From NCBI RefSeq assembly GCF_003075095.1, contig NZ_QCZF01000005.1, positions 1-64,000 of the forward strand: DNA of 64,000 nt, written 5' to 3'. This DNA comes from Blastococcus litoris. GTDB lineage: Bacteria > Actinomycetota > Actinomycetes > Mycobacteriales > Geodermatophilaceae. The position numbers were made by a program, and so were the translations under genes. The notes beneath the pieces were generated by a model that had not been told where the DNA came from, ran no database searches, and worked only from the letters and a program-made list of their open reading frames with translations. Shown piece by piece: positions 25,038 through 34,668 of the stretch (its first letter is position 1; each line of letters starts with the position of its first letter).

Positions 25038-25760
25038 ATGCCCGAGGTCCTGATCCCCGGCGGCGCGAGCGCGCCCGAGCTGCGCGCCCACCTCGCCGTC
25101 CCGCCGGTGGGGGAGGGCCCGTGGCCGGGCGTGGTCGTGGTGCACGAGGCGTTCGGGCTCAACGACGACACCCGCGACCAGGCCGACCGCCTCGCTGCGG
25201 CCGGCTACCTGGCGGTGGCGCCGGACCTGTTCACCGCCGGTGGCGCCGTGCGCTGCCTCCGCTCGACCTTCGCCACGATGCTGCGCGGCAACGGGCCGGC
25301 CTTCGGCGACCTCGAGGCCACCCGGTCGTGGCTGACCGACCGCACCGACTGCACCGGGCGCATCGGCGTCGTGGGCTTCTGCATGGGCGGTGGGTTCGCG
25401 CTGCTCGCCGCGACCCGCGGCTTCGACGCGGCGGCGCCCAACTACGGCCTCGTGCCGCGCAAGGCCGAGGAGGTGCTGCGCGGCGCCTGCCCGGTGGTCG
25501 CCAGCTACGGCCGCAAGGACCTCGCCCTGCGCGGAGCGGCCGGCCGCCTCCGGGGCGCCCTCGACGCCCTCGACGTCCCGAACGACGTCGTGGAGTACCC
25601 CGGCGCCGGGCACTCGTTCATGAACCGGCACAACAGCGGACCGTTCGGCGTCCTGGAACGCGTCGCCGGCTTCAGCTACCACGAGCCCTCGGCGCAGGAC
25701 GCCTGGGCGCGCATCCTGCGCTTCTTCGGCGAGCACCTCCAGCCGGCGGCCACGACCTGA
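25038..25760 (+). CDS. Dienelactone hydrolase family protein
   Basis: 240 residues of the alpha/beta-hydrolase DLH family. The nucleophile elbow is [10 protein letters not shown] with catalytic Cys, the early Glu that activates it is in VVVHEAFGL, and the His is in [12 protein letters not shown] cleaves dienelactone in chlorocatechol breakdown, but many homologues are general carboxymethylenebutenolidase-like esterases, and no aromatic pathway gene is adjacent. GAGGAG precedes the ATG. It follows the HNH remnant and is followed by the DUF6221 gene on the same strand. Confidence 0.88.
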   Translation: MPEVLIPGGASAPELRAHLAVPPVGEGPWPGVVVVHEAFGLNDDTRDQADRLAAAGYLAVAPDLFTAGGAVRCLRSTFATMLRGNGPAFGDLEATRSWLTDRTDCTGRIGVVGFCMGGGFALLAATRGFDAAAPNYGLVPRKAEEVLRGACPVVASYGRKDLALRGAAGRLRGALDALDVPNDVVEYPGAGHSFMNRHNSGPFGVLERVAGFSYHEPSAQDAWARILRFFGEHLQPAATT

Positions 25761-25792
25761 ACGCGGACGCCTCGCGGCGGCAGGATGGCGGC

Positions 25793-26164
25793 ATGGACTT
25801 CGAGTCGGGACTGGAACCGGACATGCAGCCGGACCTCGACCAGTTCCTGCTGGCCCGCATCGCCGAGGACAAGCGCATCGCCACCGATGCCGCGGCCGGC
25901 GGGGACGAGTGGGGCGAGGGCTCCGAGCACGTCCGCCGGCACGACCCCGCGCGCGTGCTCGCGGAGTGCACCGCCAAACGGCGGCTCGTGCTGGCCTGCC
26001 GCGACGCCCGGCCGGACCGGGCGTTCCTCGGCGCGCGCCCGGAGGGTCTGGCCGACTTCCCGCTGACCCCGGCGGACCAGCACCAGCTGGCTGCCCTGAC
26101 CCTGGCGCTGCTCGCCCTGCCCTACGCCGACCACCCGGAGTACCGCCCGGAGTGGCGCCCCTGA
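25793..26164 (+). CDS. DUF6221 family protein
   Basis: 123 residues: LDQFLLARIAEDKRIATDA near the N-terminus, the central HVRRHDPARVLAECTAKRRLV, and a C-terminal helix ending ALPYADHPEYRPEW. These are the landmarks of the actinobacterial DUF6221 proteins (function unknown, often near mobile or phage genes). It is entirely soluble. AGGA before the ATG at 25793 supports the start. The 3' end overlaps the convergent STAS gene by 43 bases. Confidence 0.8.
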   Translation: MDFESGLEPDMQPDLDQFLLARIAEDKRIATDAAAGGDEWGEGSEHVRRHDPARVLAECTAKRRLVLACRDARPDRAFLGARPEGLADFPLTPADQHQLAALTLALLALPYADHPEYRPEWRP

Positions 26165-26463
26165 ACCGGTTCGGCACCCCGTCCCCCGAACAGCCGCTCG
26201 ACGTCCGCTGCCCGCCGCAGCTCCACCGGCCGGCCGGCCCGCCCGGCTGCCTCGAGGTGGTCCTGCAGCAGCTCGACCGCCCGGGTGGACAGCGAGGTGA
26301 CCGAACCGGCGTCGATGCCGTCGACCCGCGCCGGTTCCAGGCCGTAGCGCCGCTGGAAGGAGTCCACCGCGGCCGCGTCCACCTCCCCGGCCAGGACCAG
26401 CATCCGGCCGCCCGCGGTGTTGAGCAGGCGGACGATGCCGCGGGCGGGCGTCGGCGAGGTCAC
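26122..26463 (-). CDS. STAS-domain-like protein
   Basis: 113 residues with an alternating strand-helix pattern (RMLVLAGEVDAAAVDSFQRR, then IDAGSVTSLSTRAVELLQDHL, and RPVELRRAADVERLF) like anti-sigma-factor antagonists. The position corresponding to the phosphorylated Ser is in the SLSTRA helix start, so partner-switch control is conceivable. The last ~14 residues are Gly/Arg-rich and lie in the overlap with DUF6221. No kinase or anti-sigma factor is adjacent. The GTG start is inferred from the beginning of similarity and has no good ribosome site. Confidence 0.65.
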   Translation of the reverse strand: MTSPTPARGIVRLLNTAGGRMLVLAGEVDAAAVDSFQRRYGLEPARVDGIDAGSVTSLSTRAVELLQDHLEAAGRAGRPVELRRAADVERLFGGRGAEPVQGRHSGRYSGWSA

Positions 26464-26530
26464 TCCCGCAGTGTCCCGCCGTCCGCGCCGTGCCGCCGCC
26501 CGTGTCGGACCCGTGGGTGACACTGCAGCG

Positions 26531-28189
26531 GTGAACCGGCTCGTCCTCGTGCGCCGCGGCGAGGGCGGGGTCGAGGCCCGGGAGTGCGCCGACGACGGCA
26601 CCCCCGAGGGCACCACCCGCCTGCCCGCCGCCGACCTGCCGGCCTTCGTGCGCGACCGGGAGCGCGAGCCGGTGCGCTGGGTCTGGGACGACACGACGCG
26701 CTGGTACCCGGCGCTGCTCGGGGCCGGCGTCCGCGTCGAGCGCTGCACCGACCTGCGGCTCACCCACGCGGTCCTGCGGCGGTCCCCGTTCGTGGACCAG
26801 GAACTCCTGGCCACCGCCGACACCGCGGGCTGGGACTCCCTCGCCCCGGTCACGGCCACCGACGAGGCGCTGTTCCCGCTGGCGGACCCGGCCGACCGGC
26901 TGGACGTGCTCCTCGAGCACGAGCGCCAGCTCTCCGCGCTCGCGGCCTCGCCCGAGCGCGGCCGGCTCGGGCTCCTCGTGGCGGCCGAGTCCTCGGGTGC
27001 CCTGGTCGCGGCGGAGATGACCCACGCCGGTCTGCCGTGGCGGGCCGACGTGCACGACCGGCTGCTCACCGACCTGCTGGGCCCCCGGCCGGGAGGCGGG
27101 GGCCGCCCCGCGGTGCTCGAGCGCCTGGCCGGCGAGGTCCGCGCCGCACTGGACGACCCCGGCCTCAACCCGGACTCGCCCGTCGAGCTGGTCCGCTCGC
27201 TGCAGCGGGCCGGGCTGCCGGTCGCCGACACCCGCTCCTGGACCCTCGAGCAGGTCGACCACCCCGTCGTCGCGCCGCTGCTGGAGTACAAGAAGCTCTC
27301 GCGGCTGCTGCAGGCCAACGGCTGGAACTGGCTGGACACCTGGGTGCGGGACGGCCGCTTCCGGTCCTGGTTCCTGCCCGGCGGCGTGGTCACGGGCCGG
27401 TGGGCCGCCACCGGCGGAGGTGCCCTGTCGGTCCCGCTCCAGGTCCGCCCGGCCGCGATCGCCGACGACGGGTGGCGGTTCGTCGTCGCCGACGTCGCCC
27501 AGCTGGAGCCGCGGGTCCTCGCCGCGATGAGCGGCGACACCGCGATGGCCGAGGCCGCCCGGGCCAGGGACCTCTACGAGGGGATGGTCGCGAGCGGGGC
27601 GGTGGCCAGCCGGGCCGACGCGAAGCTCGGCATGCTCGGCGCCATGTACGGCGGCACTCGCGGGGAGAGCGGCCGCATGATGCCGCGCCTGACCCGCCGG
27701 TACCCCCGCGCGATCGGCCTGGTCGAGGAGGCGGCGCGGGCGGGGGAGCGCGGCGAGGTCGTGCACACGCTGCTGGGCCGGGGGTCGCCCCGGCCGGGGG
27801 CCTCTGCCGGGAACCCCGACGAGCCCGGCGAGCCGCCCGGGGCCGCCGAACCCGCCGCCGACCGGGACCGGCGGCGCCGCGCCTGGGGCCGCTTCACCCG
27901 CAACTTCGTGGTCCAGGGCACCGGCGCGGAGTGGGCGCTGTGCTGGCTGGCCGACCTGCGCAACCGGCTGTGGCGGCTCGGCGGCGAGGGCGCGCTCGAG
28001 CAGCGGCCACACCTGGTCTTCTTCCTGCACGACGAGGTCGTGGTCCACGCGCCCGGGCACCTGGCCGACGCGGTCGCCGACGAGGTGCGCGCCAGCGCGG
28101 CCGAGGCCGGCCGGCTCCTGTTCGGCGGGTTCCCGGTGGACTTCCCCCTCGACGTGGCCGTCGTCAGCTCTTGGGCGGACGCGGGCTGA
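26531..28189 (+). CDS. Bifunctional 3'-5' exonuclease/DNA polymerase (PolA-like)
   Basis: 552 residues, shorter than DNA polymerase I and lacking the 5' nuclease. The polymerase palm motifs are present: motif A VVADVAQLEPRVLAAMSGD (about residue 321), motif B region KLGMLGAMYGG, and motif C FFLHDEVVVH. The N-terminal half corresponds to a degenerate 3'-5' exonuclease domain (AESSGALVAAEMTHAGLPW). A low-complexity Pro/Gly/Arg insert (about residues 416-453) lies between motifs B and C. Actinobacteria carry this protein beside normal PolA; its role in repair is not settled. The GTG at 26531 is the likely start. Confidence 0.85.
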   Translation: MNRLVLVRRGEGGVEARECADDGTPEGTTRLPAADLPAFVRDREREPVRWVWDDTTRWYPALLGAGVRVERCTDLRLTHAVLRRSPFVDQELLATADTAGWDSLAPVTATDEALFPLADPADRLDVLLEHERQLSALAASPERGRLGLLVAAESSGALVAAEMTHAGLPWRADVHDRLLTDLLGPRPGGGGRPAVLERLAGEVRAALDDPGLNPDSPVELVRSLQRAGLPVADTRSWTLEQVDHPVVAPLLEYKKLSRLLQANGWNWLDTWVRDGRFRSWFLPGGVVTGRWAATGGGALSVPLQVRPAAIADDGWRFVVADVAQLEPRVLAAMSGDTAMAEAARARDLYEGMVASGAVASRADAKLGMLGAMYGGTRGESGRMMPRLTRRYPRAIGLVEEAARAGERGEVVHTLLGRGSPRPGASAGNPDEPGEPPGAAEPAADRDRRRRAWGRFTRNFVVQGTGAEWALCWLADLRNRLWRLGGEGALEQRPHLVFFLHDEVVVHAPGHLADAVADEVRASAAEAGRLLFGGFPVDFPLDVAVVSSWADAG

Positions 28190-28240
28190 CCGGTCCGGAA
28201 CTGGGGGTGTCGACGTGCGCGCGCTGGGCACAGGCATCCC

Positions 28241-29389
28241 ATGCGAGCGATGGTCTACCGCGGCCCGTACAAGGTGCGCGTGGAGGAGAAGGACGTCCCG
28301 GCGATCGAGCACCCCAACGACGCGATCGTCCGGGTGACGCTGGCGGCGATCTGCGGCTCCGACCTGCACCTCTACCACGGGCTGATGCCGGACACCCGCG
28401 TCGGCCACACCTTCGGCCACGAGTTCATCGGCGTCGTGGAGAAGGTCGGCTCGTCGGTGCAGAACCTGCAGGTCGGCGACCGGGTGATGGTGCCGTTCAA
28501 CATCTTCTGCGGCTCGTGCTGGTTCTGCGCCCGCGGCCTGTACTCCAACTGCCACAACGTGAACCCGAACGCGACGGCCGTCGGCGGCATCTACGGCTAC
28601 TCGCACACCACCGGCGGCTACGACGGCGGCCAGTCCCAGTACGTGCGGGTGCCCTTCGCCGACGTCGGTCCCGTTCCGATCCCCGACTGGATGCACGACG
28701 AGGACGCCGTCCTGCTCACCGACGCCGCTGCCACCGGCTACTTCGGCGCGCAGCTCGGCGACATCGCCGAGGGCGACACGGTCGTCGTCCTCGGTGCCGG
28801 CCCGGTCGGGCTGATCGCGGCGCAGTCGGCCTGGCTGATGGGCGCCGGCCGGGTGATGGTCGTCGACCAGCTGGAGGAACGGCTGGAGAAGGCGCGGACG
28901 ATGGCCCACGCCGAGACGTTCAACTACACCGAGTACGACGACATCGTCGTCGAGATGAAGAAGCAGACCGACCACCTGGGCGCCGACGTCGTCATCGAGG
29001 CCGTCGGCGCCGAGGCCGACGGCAGCCTCCTGCAGCACGTCACCGGGACGAAGCTGAAGCTGCAGGGCGGGTCGCCGATCGCGCTCAACTGGGCCATCGA
29101 CTCCGTGCGCAAGGGCGGGACGGTCGGCGTTGTCGGTGCCTACGGGCCGGTGCCGAACGCGGTGAAGTTCGGCGACGCCCTGAACAAGGGGCTCACCCTG
29201 AACATGAACCAGACGCCGGTGAAGCGCCAGTGGCCCCGCATGTTCGAGCACGTGCGCAACGGCTACCTCACGCCCCGGGAGATGGTGACCCACCGGTTCC
29301 CGCTGGAGGACATCGCCGAGGCCTACCACGTGTTCTCCGCCAAGCTCGACGGCTGCATCAAGCCGCTGATCCTGCCCAGCGCGGCCTGA
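28241..29389 (+). CDS. Zinc-dependent alcohol dehydrogenase (formaldehyde dehydrogenase-like)
   Basis: 382 residues of the medium-chain family. The catalytic zinc site is formed by ICGSDLHLYHG, with GHEFIGVV downstream. The structural zinc is held by four cysteines in FCGSCWFCARGLYSNC, and the Rossmann fold is VVVLGAGPVGLIAAQSA. The region HTTGGYDGGQSQYVRVPFADVGP resembles glutathione-independent formaldehyde dehydrogenases and threonine dehydrogenase-like enzymes. It probably uses NAD to oxidise a small alcohol or aldehyde. It starts an apparent three-gene unit with the next two reading frames. Confidence 0.9.
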   Translation: MRAMVYRGPYKVRVEEKDVPAIEHPNDAIVRVTLAAICGSDLHLYHGLMPDTRVGHTFGHEFIGVVEKVGSSVQNLQVGDRVMVPFNIFCGSCWFCARGLYSNCHNVNPNATAVGGIYGYSHTTGGYDGGQSQYVRVPFADVGPVPIPDWMHDEDAVLLTDAAATGYFGAQLGDIAEGDTVVVLGAGPVGLIAAQSAWLMGAGRVMVVDQLEERLEKARTMAHAETFNYTEYDDIVVEMKKQTDHLGADVVIEAVGAEADGSLLQHVTGTKLKLQGGSPIALNWAIDSVRKGGTVGVVGAYGPVPNAVKFGDALNKGLTLNMNQTPVKRQWPRMFEHVRNGYLTPREMVTHRFPLEDIAEAYHVFSAKLDGCIKPLILPSAA

Positions 29390-29400
29390 GAGGAGCCCCC

Positions 29401-29994
29401 GTGCCCGACGCCAAGGACATCCCCAGCGCGTACGTCAAGGACAAGAGGACCTCCACGCCGAGCCGCGAGGAGCTCCGCGCCCGCATCCCCGGCTGGGGCG
29501 TCGACCTCGACCCCGCCGACCGGCCCTCCAGCCGCCGGCTGAACTACGCCCCCGACACGACCGGGGCGCACTGGGACTTCCCCGACCGGCAGCCGGAGCG
29601 GTGGCCGCGGGAGCGCTCGATCGAGCACGCCTTCGTGACGCCGGTGTTCGGGACCGGCCAGCCGCCCAAGGGGCTGTCCGGCGCCATCCGGAAGTTCTCC
29701 TACGCCCGGTACAGCGAGGCGCGGGTCGGGCACTGGCTGCTGCTCATCCTCGCCGACCGGGTCGACGCCTGGGAGGAGCACCTGCGCTCCTTCACCACGA
29801 CCCGCCCGGACAACCCGTTCACCGAGACCGGGATCAAGGGCGAGTTCACCCACTCCGGCCTGCGCTCCCGCAGGGGCCGGGCCGACGCCCGCCACCAGTT
29901 GCTCGACCCGGTGGTCGTCGGCGGTCCGTGGCTGGCCGCCGCGTGGGTGACCACCTGGGGCGTCCGCCGACTGGTCCGCGCCGGCCGGCGCTGA
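29401..29994 (+). CDS. Hypothetical protein linked to alcohol dehydrogenase
   Basis: 197 residues. There is a basic N-terminal half (REELRARIPGWGVDLDPADRP, DFPDRQPERWPRERS), a middle stretch HWLLLILADRVDAWEEHL, and a C-terminal hydrophobic segment VVVGGPWLAAAWVTTWGV that may be one membrane helix. The family is not known to me. AGGAG lies before the GTG at 29401, 11 bases after the dehydrogenase stop, so co-transcription is likely and a role in the same oxidation is reasonable. Confidence 0.65.
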   Translation: MPDAKDIPSAYVKDKRTSTPSREELRARIPGWGVDLDPADRPSSRRLNYAPDTTGAHWDFPDRQPERWPRERSIEHAFVTPVFGTGQPPKGLSGAIRKFSYARYSEARVGHWLLLILADRVDAWEEHLRSFTTTRPDNPFTETGIKGEFTHSGLRSRRGRADARHQLLDPVVVGGPWLAAAWVTTWGVRRLVRAGRR

Positions 29995-30022
29995 ACGCCC
30001 CACCGACGAGAGGAGCACCGTG

Positions 30023-30253
30023 ATGTCGCACCCGGCCGGAGAGACCGACCCCGACGACCGGTCGGGCCGCCGCGACGGGATCGACCCGCGCCGCGGGCGG
30101 AGGCTCGTCCTCAGCACCGCCGTTGCGGCGATCCTGGTCGTGGCCGCCGTGTTCCTGTTGCTCTACCAGTGCGGCAGCAGCGCCGACGACGTCGAGGGCA
30201 GCGCCCTGCGGGCGGCCGCCGGGGCGGCCGGCCTCCTCCGCTCCGGAGGCTGA
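30023..30253 (+). CDS. Small single-pass membrane protein
   Basis: 76 residues: a charged N-terminus (ETDPDDRSGRRDGIDPRRGRR), one membrane helix (LVLSTAVAAILVVAAVFLLLY) and a short Ala/Gly tail with a single Cys just after the helix. The positive-inside rule places the N-terminus in the cytoplasm. AGGAG is 7 bases before the ATG at 30023 and 4 before the overlapping GTG at 30020, so ATG is preferred. It is last in the dehydrogenase unit; no function is known. A small CCTCCG/CGGAGG hairpin sits just before its stop. Confidence 0.6.
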   Translation: MSHPAGETDPDDRSGRRDGIDPRRGRRLVLSTAVAAILVVAAVFLLLYQCGSSADDVEGSALRAAAGAAGLLRSGG

Positions 30254-30256
30254 GGT

Positions 30257-31735
30257 TCAGGTCCCGCAGAAGGTGCGGTACGCGCCGAAGTCCTGGGGGG
30301 CCGGGGCCGCGTAGCGCTCGAGCCCCGGCCGCTCGTCGTACGGGCCGGTCACCGCGTCGAGCAGCCGGTCGAGCGGGTCGAGATCACCTGCGGTCGCCGC
30401 GTCGAGGGCCTCCTCGACGAGGTGGTTGCGGGGGATGTAGACCGGGTTGACCCGGTCCATCGCGTCGGCGTCGGGGCCCAGCTCCCGCCAGCGCGCCGTC
30501 CACGCGTCGAAGCCCGCGAGGTCGAGGAACAGCAGCCGCGCGGGCTCGGCGTCGCCCCGGGCGGCCGAGGCGAGCGCCCGGTAGAACGACGTCGAGTCGA
30601 CGTGGTCGCGGGCGAGCAGGGACAGCAGGTCGTCGACGAGGGGGCCGGCCACCGCCGGGTCGAGGTCCTCCGGCAGACCGAGCTTGGCGCGCATCCCGGC
30701 CGACCAGGTGGCGTTGTACCGCGGACGGAAACCGCCCAGCGCCTCGACGGCCACCGGGATCGCCTTGTCCTGGTCCTCGTCGAGCAGCGGCAGCAGCGCC
30801 TCGGCCAGCCGGGCCAGGTTCCACTCGGCGACGACCGGCTGGTTGCCGTACGCGTAGCGGCCGCTGTGGTCGATCGAGCTGTACACCGTGGCCGGGTCGA
30901 AGGCGTCCATGAACGCGCACGGCCCGTAGTCGATGGTCTCGCCGGAGATCGTCATGTTGTCGGTGTTCATGACGCCGTGGACGAACCCGACGAGCATCCA
31001 GCGCGCCACCAGGTCGGCCTGCGCGGCGACGACGGCCTCGAAGAACGCGAGGTAGGGGAGCCCGGCGTCCGCCGCTCCGCCTCCACCCGACCCGGCCCAG
31101 TGCCGGGCGATCGCGTGGTCGGCCAGGCGGCGCAGCAGGTCGACGTCCCCGGTGGCCCGGGCGTACTGGAAGCTGCCCACCCGCAGGTGGCTGGCCGCGA
31201 CACGGGCCAGGACGGCGCCGGGGAGCAGCGTCTCCCGGTGCACGTGGCGCCCGGTCCCGACGACGGCCAGCGAGCGCGTCGTGGGGATGCCGAGGGCGTG
31301 CATCGCCTCGCTGACGACGTACTCGCGCAGCATCGGCCCGACGGCGGCCAGGCCGTCCCCTCCGCGCGCGAACGGCGTCCGGCCCGAGCCCTTAAGGTGC
31401 AGGTCGCGACGGCTGCCGTCGGCGGCCACGAACTCGCCGAGCAGCAGGGCGCGCCCGTCGCCCAACCGCGGGGTGTAGCCGCCGAACTGGTGCCCGGCGT
31501 AGGCCTGGGCCACCGGGTGGGCGCCGGCCGGGACCGCGTCGCCGACCAGGAAGCGGAGGCCGTCCGGGGACCGCAGCTCGGCCGGGTCCAGCCCCAGCTC
31601 GGTGGCCAGCGGCTCGTTGAGCACCAGGAGCCGGGGGTCGGGGGCCGTCTCGGCCTGCCAGTCGAGCGCGAGCTCGGGGAGGTCGCGGGCGAAGCTGTCG
31701 TCGAGGGTGACGCTGGGCGCCGGCGCGATGCTCAC
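30257..31735 (-). CDS. selO: SelO family protein adenylyltransferase (UPF0061)
   Basis: 492 residues, the normal size. The pseudokinase fold is marked by [37 protein letters not shown] with the nucleotide-binding Lys, and [19 protein letters not shown] with the metal-binding Asn and Asp. SelO transfers AMP to Ser, Thr or Tyr of redox proteins. The C-terminus ends TFCGT, where Cys replaces the selenocysteine of animal SelO, as in most bacteria. The GTG at 31735 begins the conserved part. It lies 34 bases downstream of the MMPL exporter and may be read from the same promoter. Confidence 0.92.
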   Translation of the reverse strand: MSIAPAPSVTLDDSFARDLPELALDWQAETAPDPRLLVLNEPLATELGLDPAELRSPDGLRFLVGDAVPAGAHPVAQAYAGHQFGGYTPRLGDGRALLLGEFVAADGSRRDLHLKGSGRTPFARGGDGLAAVGPMLREYVVSEAMHALGIPTTRSLAVVGTGRHVHRETLLPGAVLARVAASHLRVGSFQYARATGDVDLLRRLADHAIARHWAGSGGGGAADAGLPYLAFFEAVVAAQADLVARWMLVGFVHGVMNTDNMTISGETIDYGPCAFMDAFDPATVYSSIDHSGRYAYGNQPVVAEWNLARLAEALLPLLDEDQDKAIPVAVEALGGFRPRYNATWSAGMRAKLGLPEDLDPAVAGPLVDDLLSLLARDHVDSTSFYRALASAARGDAEPARLLFLDLAGFDAWTARWRELGPDADAMDRVNPVYIPRNHLVEEALDAATAGDLDPLDRLLDAVTGPYDERPGLERYAAPAPQDFGAYRTFCGT

Positions 31736-31769
31736 CCCGTCCAGGGTACGAGCGACCGCGCCGGCCCGT

Positions 31770-33974
31770 TCAGCGTTCGCCGGCGCCGACGGCTGCCGTC
31801 TCCCGCTCGGCAGGGGCGGGCGCCGCCTTCTCCAGCGCGGCCCCCTCCACGTCGAGCACGGGCAGCCAGCGCAGCCAGCGCGGCAGCCACCAGGCCCGCT
31901 CGCCCAGCAGCGCGAGCGCCGCCGGCACCAGGACCATCCGCACGACGAAGGCGTCGAACAGGATGCCCGCGGCGAGGGCGAACGCGATCGACTTGATGGT
32001 CGCCTCACCGGCCGGCACGAAGCCGGCGAACACCGAGAACATGATCAGCGCGGCCGCGACCACGACCGGGGCCGCCTGCCGGAACCCGGTGCGGATCGCC
32101 TCGAGCGGAGCGGCGCCGTGGCTGTGCGCCTCGTGCATCCGGGACACCAGGAAGATCTGGTAGTCCATCGCCAGCCCGAAGAGGATGCCGATGACCAGGA
32201 TCGGCGTGAGGCTGATCAGCGGCCCGGTGGTGTCCAGGTTGACCACGTCGGCCAGCCAGCCCCACTGGAACACCGCCACGGTGGCCCCGAGCGAGGCGCC
32301 GATCGTGAGCACGAACCCGAGCACGCCGACCAGCGGGACGAGGATCGAGCGGAAGACCAGCACGAGCAGCACCAGGGCCAGCCCCACGACCAGCAGCAGG
32401 TAGACCGGCAGCGCCTCGTCGAGGCTCTGCGCGACGTCGACGCTCACCGCGGTGGCGCCGGTGACCGCGGCGTCGACGCCGTCCAGGGTGGCGAGCTCGG
32501 CGCGCAGGTCGGCCACCAGCTGCTCGGTGGCCGGATCGGTCGGCCCCGACTGCGGGATGACGGTGAGCAGCGCCGCGGTGTCGTCGGCGTTGGGGATCGG
32601 CGGCGTGACCACCGCGACGTCGTCGAGCTCTGCGATCGCCGGGCTCTCGCCGGCGGCCGCCGCCGAGGCGCCGTCGCCCTCGAACAGGATGGTGATCGGC
32701 CCGTTGAAGCCCTCGCCGAAGCCGTCGGCCAGCAGCTGCTCCGCGCGCGCCTGCGTGCTGTCGGTCGGCGGGATCTGCACCAGCGTGGTCTGCATGGAGA
32801 AGAACGGGACGGCGATCGTCGCGAGTGCGGCCACGGCCAGCACCAGCGACAGCACGCGCTGCCGGGTCACGGTGGTGGCCCAGCCGACCAGGAAGCCGCG
32901 ACCACCCGTCGGGACGGCGGACTCCGCGGTCGCCGCAGCGGCGGCGGTGCGCTGCTTCTTCGGCAGGGCGCGGTAGCCGAGCCAGCCCAGGACGGCGGGC
33001 ACGAGGGTCAGCGCGACGAGCACGGCGACGACGATGGTCGCCGCCGCGGCGATGCCCATCTGGGTCAGGAACGGAATGCCGACGACGAACAGGCCGACGA
33101 GGGCGATGACCACGGTGAGGCCCGCGGTGACCACGGCGGAGCCGGCCGTCCCGACGGCGGTCGCGACGGCGGTCGGCACGTCGGAGCCGTGCCGGAGCTC
33201 CTGCCGGTACCGCGTGACGATGAACAGCGTGTAGTCGATGCCCACGGCGAGGCCGAGCATGGCGGCCAGGGTCGGGGTGGTCGACGACAGGTCGATGAAC
33301 CCGGTCGCGATGGTGACGCCGAGGACGCCGATGCCGACGCCGACCAGCGCGGTCAGGAGGTTCATCCCGGCGATCGCCAGGGCGCCGTAGGTCACGGCCA
33401 GGACGACCAGGGCGATGACGACGCCGATCGCCTCGGCCGGGCCGCCGACGTGCGGCGCCTGCTGGGTGGCCTCGCCGGCCGCCTCGACGGTGAACCCGCC
33501 GTCACGCGCGGCGTCGATCGTGTCGAGCAGGGCGTCCTGCTGGGCGGGCGTCACCTCACCCGGGGCCGCGTCGTAGGTCAGCGTGCTGTAGGCCGTCGTC
33601 TGGTCCCGGTTCACCGAGGGTGCGGCCGGGTCCAGCGGGTTCGTCGCCGACACGACACCGGGGAGCTCCTGCAGCTCGGCCACGAGGTCACCCAGCGCGG
33701 CGGCGTTCTCCGGTGTCGTCAGCGTCTGGCCGTCGGGAGCCACGACGACCACGCGTGCCGTGGCGCCCTCGCCACCGCCGCCGCCGAACTCCTCGCCGAT
33801 GCGGTCCAGCGCGGTGGTGGACTCCTGGCCGGGGATGGAGAAGGAGCTCGAGGTCTCGCCGGACAGGGTGACCGCGCCGACGCCGCCGCCGACGAGGACG
33901 AGCAGCCAGACGAGGACCACCGGGAGGCGGTGCCGGTGCGAGAACGCACCGAGCCGGGACAGCAGAACAGCCAT
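31770..33974 (-). CDS. MMPL-family RND transporter
   Basis: 734 residues with 12 membrane helices in two halves. Each half has one helix, a large external domain (about residues 45-165 and 385-510) and five more helices. Family blocks are [23 protein letters not shown] in the first half and [17 protein letters not shown] in the second, with the proton-relay Asp-Tyr pairs (GIDYT and AMDYQ). MMPL proteins export lipids or hydrophobic drugs using the proton gradient. It lies 3 bases after a TetR gene, which almost certainly controls it. A lipid substrate or an antimicrobial are both possible. Confidence 0.92.
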   Translation of the reverse strand: MAVLLSRLGAFSHRHRLPVVLVWLLVLVGGGVGAVTLSGETSSSFSIPGQESTTALDRIGEEFGGGGGEGATARVVVVAPDGQTLTTPENAAALGDLVAELQELPGVVSATNPLDPAAPSVNRDQTTAYSTLTYDAAPGEVTPAQQDALLDTIDAARDGGFTVEAAGEATQQAPHVGGPAEAIGVVIALVVLAVTYGALAIAGMNLLTALVGVGIGVLGVTIATGFIDLSSTTPTLAAMLGLAVGIDYTLFIVTRYRQELRHGSDVPTAVATAVGTAGSAVVTAGLTVVIALVGLFVVGIPFLTQMGIAAAATIVVAVLVALTLVPAVLGWLGYRALPKKQRTAAAAATAESAVPTGGRGFLVGWATTVTRQRVLSLVLAVAALATIAVPFFSMQTTLVQIPPTDSTQARAEQLLADGFGEGFNGPITILFEGDGASAAAAGESPAIAELDDVAVVTPPIPNADDTAALLTVIPQSGPTDPATEQLVADLRAELATLDGVDAAVTGATAVSVDVAQSLDEALPVYLLLVVGLALVLLVLVFRSILVPLVGVLGFVLTIGASLGATVAVFQWGWLADVVNLDTTGPLISLTPILVIGILFGLAMDYQIFLVSRMHEAHSHGAAPLEAIRTGFRQAAPVVVAAALIMFSVFAGFVPAGEATIKSIAFALAAGILFDAFVVRMVLVPAALALLGERAWWLPRWLRWLPVLDVEGAALEKAAPAPAERETAAVGAGER

Positions 33975-33977
33975 GGG

Positions 33978-34601
33978 TCAGGCCTCCACCTGATCGGGAA
34001 CGGGAAGAGCGGCGCCGGGGCCCGGGTGACGGGTCGTGTGGTGGCCGAGCGCGTCGAAGCAGGTGGCGACGATGTAGGGCCGCCACGCGCTCGTCTGGTC
34101 CTGGGCGTGGGCGGCGAGGGTGAGCACCGCCAGCGCGGTCAGCGAGCCCACGACGCGGATGGCGCGCTCGGACGGCGGCGCGTCGGGGTCGACCCCGAAG
34201 GCCAGCAACGCCGCTGCGCCGGCGGCGTCCAGCTCGGCGACCGCCGGCTCCTGCTCGCCCTGGGTCAGCGGTGCCAGGAGCATCGCGACGAGCCCGGGGT
34301 GGGCGAGCGCCACGTCGACGAGGAATTCGAGGACGTGCCGGTCGCGGGCGGGACCGGCCGGCAGGTCGTCCACCTGGTCGACCACCCGCCGCCCGAGGGC
34401 CTCGGCCTGACCGAGGACCGCCTGGTGCAGCGCCTCCTTGCTGGGGAAGTGGTGCAGCAGGCCGGCCTTGGAGAGGCCGACGGCGTCGGCGAGGTCCTGC
34501 ACGGAGGTCTTGGCGAAGCCGCGTCGCGCGAACAGCGCGGCCGCGGAATCGAGGATGCTGTCCTCGATCTGGTCGCGGAACGGTCGGGCCACGGCGACCA
34601 C
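33978..34601 (-). CDS. TetR/AcrR regulator of the MMPL exporter
   Basis: 207 residues. The N-terminal helix-turn-helix is DSAAALFARRGFAKTSVQDLADAVGLSKAGLLHHFPSKEAL (about residues 17-57). The remaining helices form a ligand pocket and dimer face. Two palindromic sites just upstream (34612-34653) fit binding by such dimers, so it should repress its own unit with the exporter and be released by the exported compound. GTG at 34601 or GTG at 34592 could be the start; neither has a clear ribosome site. Confidence 0.9.
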   Translation of the reverse strand: MVAVARPFRDQIEDSILDSAAALFARRGFAKTSVQDLADAVGLSKAGLLHHFPSKEALHQAVLGQAEALGRRVVDQVDDLPAGPARDRHVLEFLVDVALAHPGLVAMLLAPLTQGEQEPAVAELDAAGAAALLAFGVDPDAPPSERAIRVVGSLTALAVLTLAAHAQDQTSAWRPYIVATCFDALGHHTTRHPGPGAALPVPDQVEA

Positions 34602-34611
34602 CGTACGGGGC

Positions 34612-34653
34612 TACCGACCGATCTGGTCGGTAGCCCGACCGAAGTGGTCGGTA
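34612..34653 (-). promoter_or_regulatory. Two tandem TetR operators
   Basis: TACCGACC, 5 bases, GGTCGGTA (34612-34632) is a perfect palindrome. A second copy (34633-34653) has the same right arm and a left arm with two changed outer bases. The copies are spaced 21 bases, two helical turns, so two dimers would bind the same face. They lie 10 to 52 bases before the TetR start. Confidence 0.8.
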
Positions 34654-34668
34654 ATGTTCCTCACACGG

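Noticed and set aside
28208-28213. TGTCGA upstream of the alcohol dehydrogenase as a second ECF42 promoter.
   Set aside because: No matching -10 at suitable spacing, and the hexamer is frequent in G+C-rich DNA.
30257-31735. SelO as a selenoprotein with a UGA-encoded residue.
   Set aside because: The penultimate region encodes Cys (TFCGT) and the stop follows normally.
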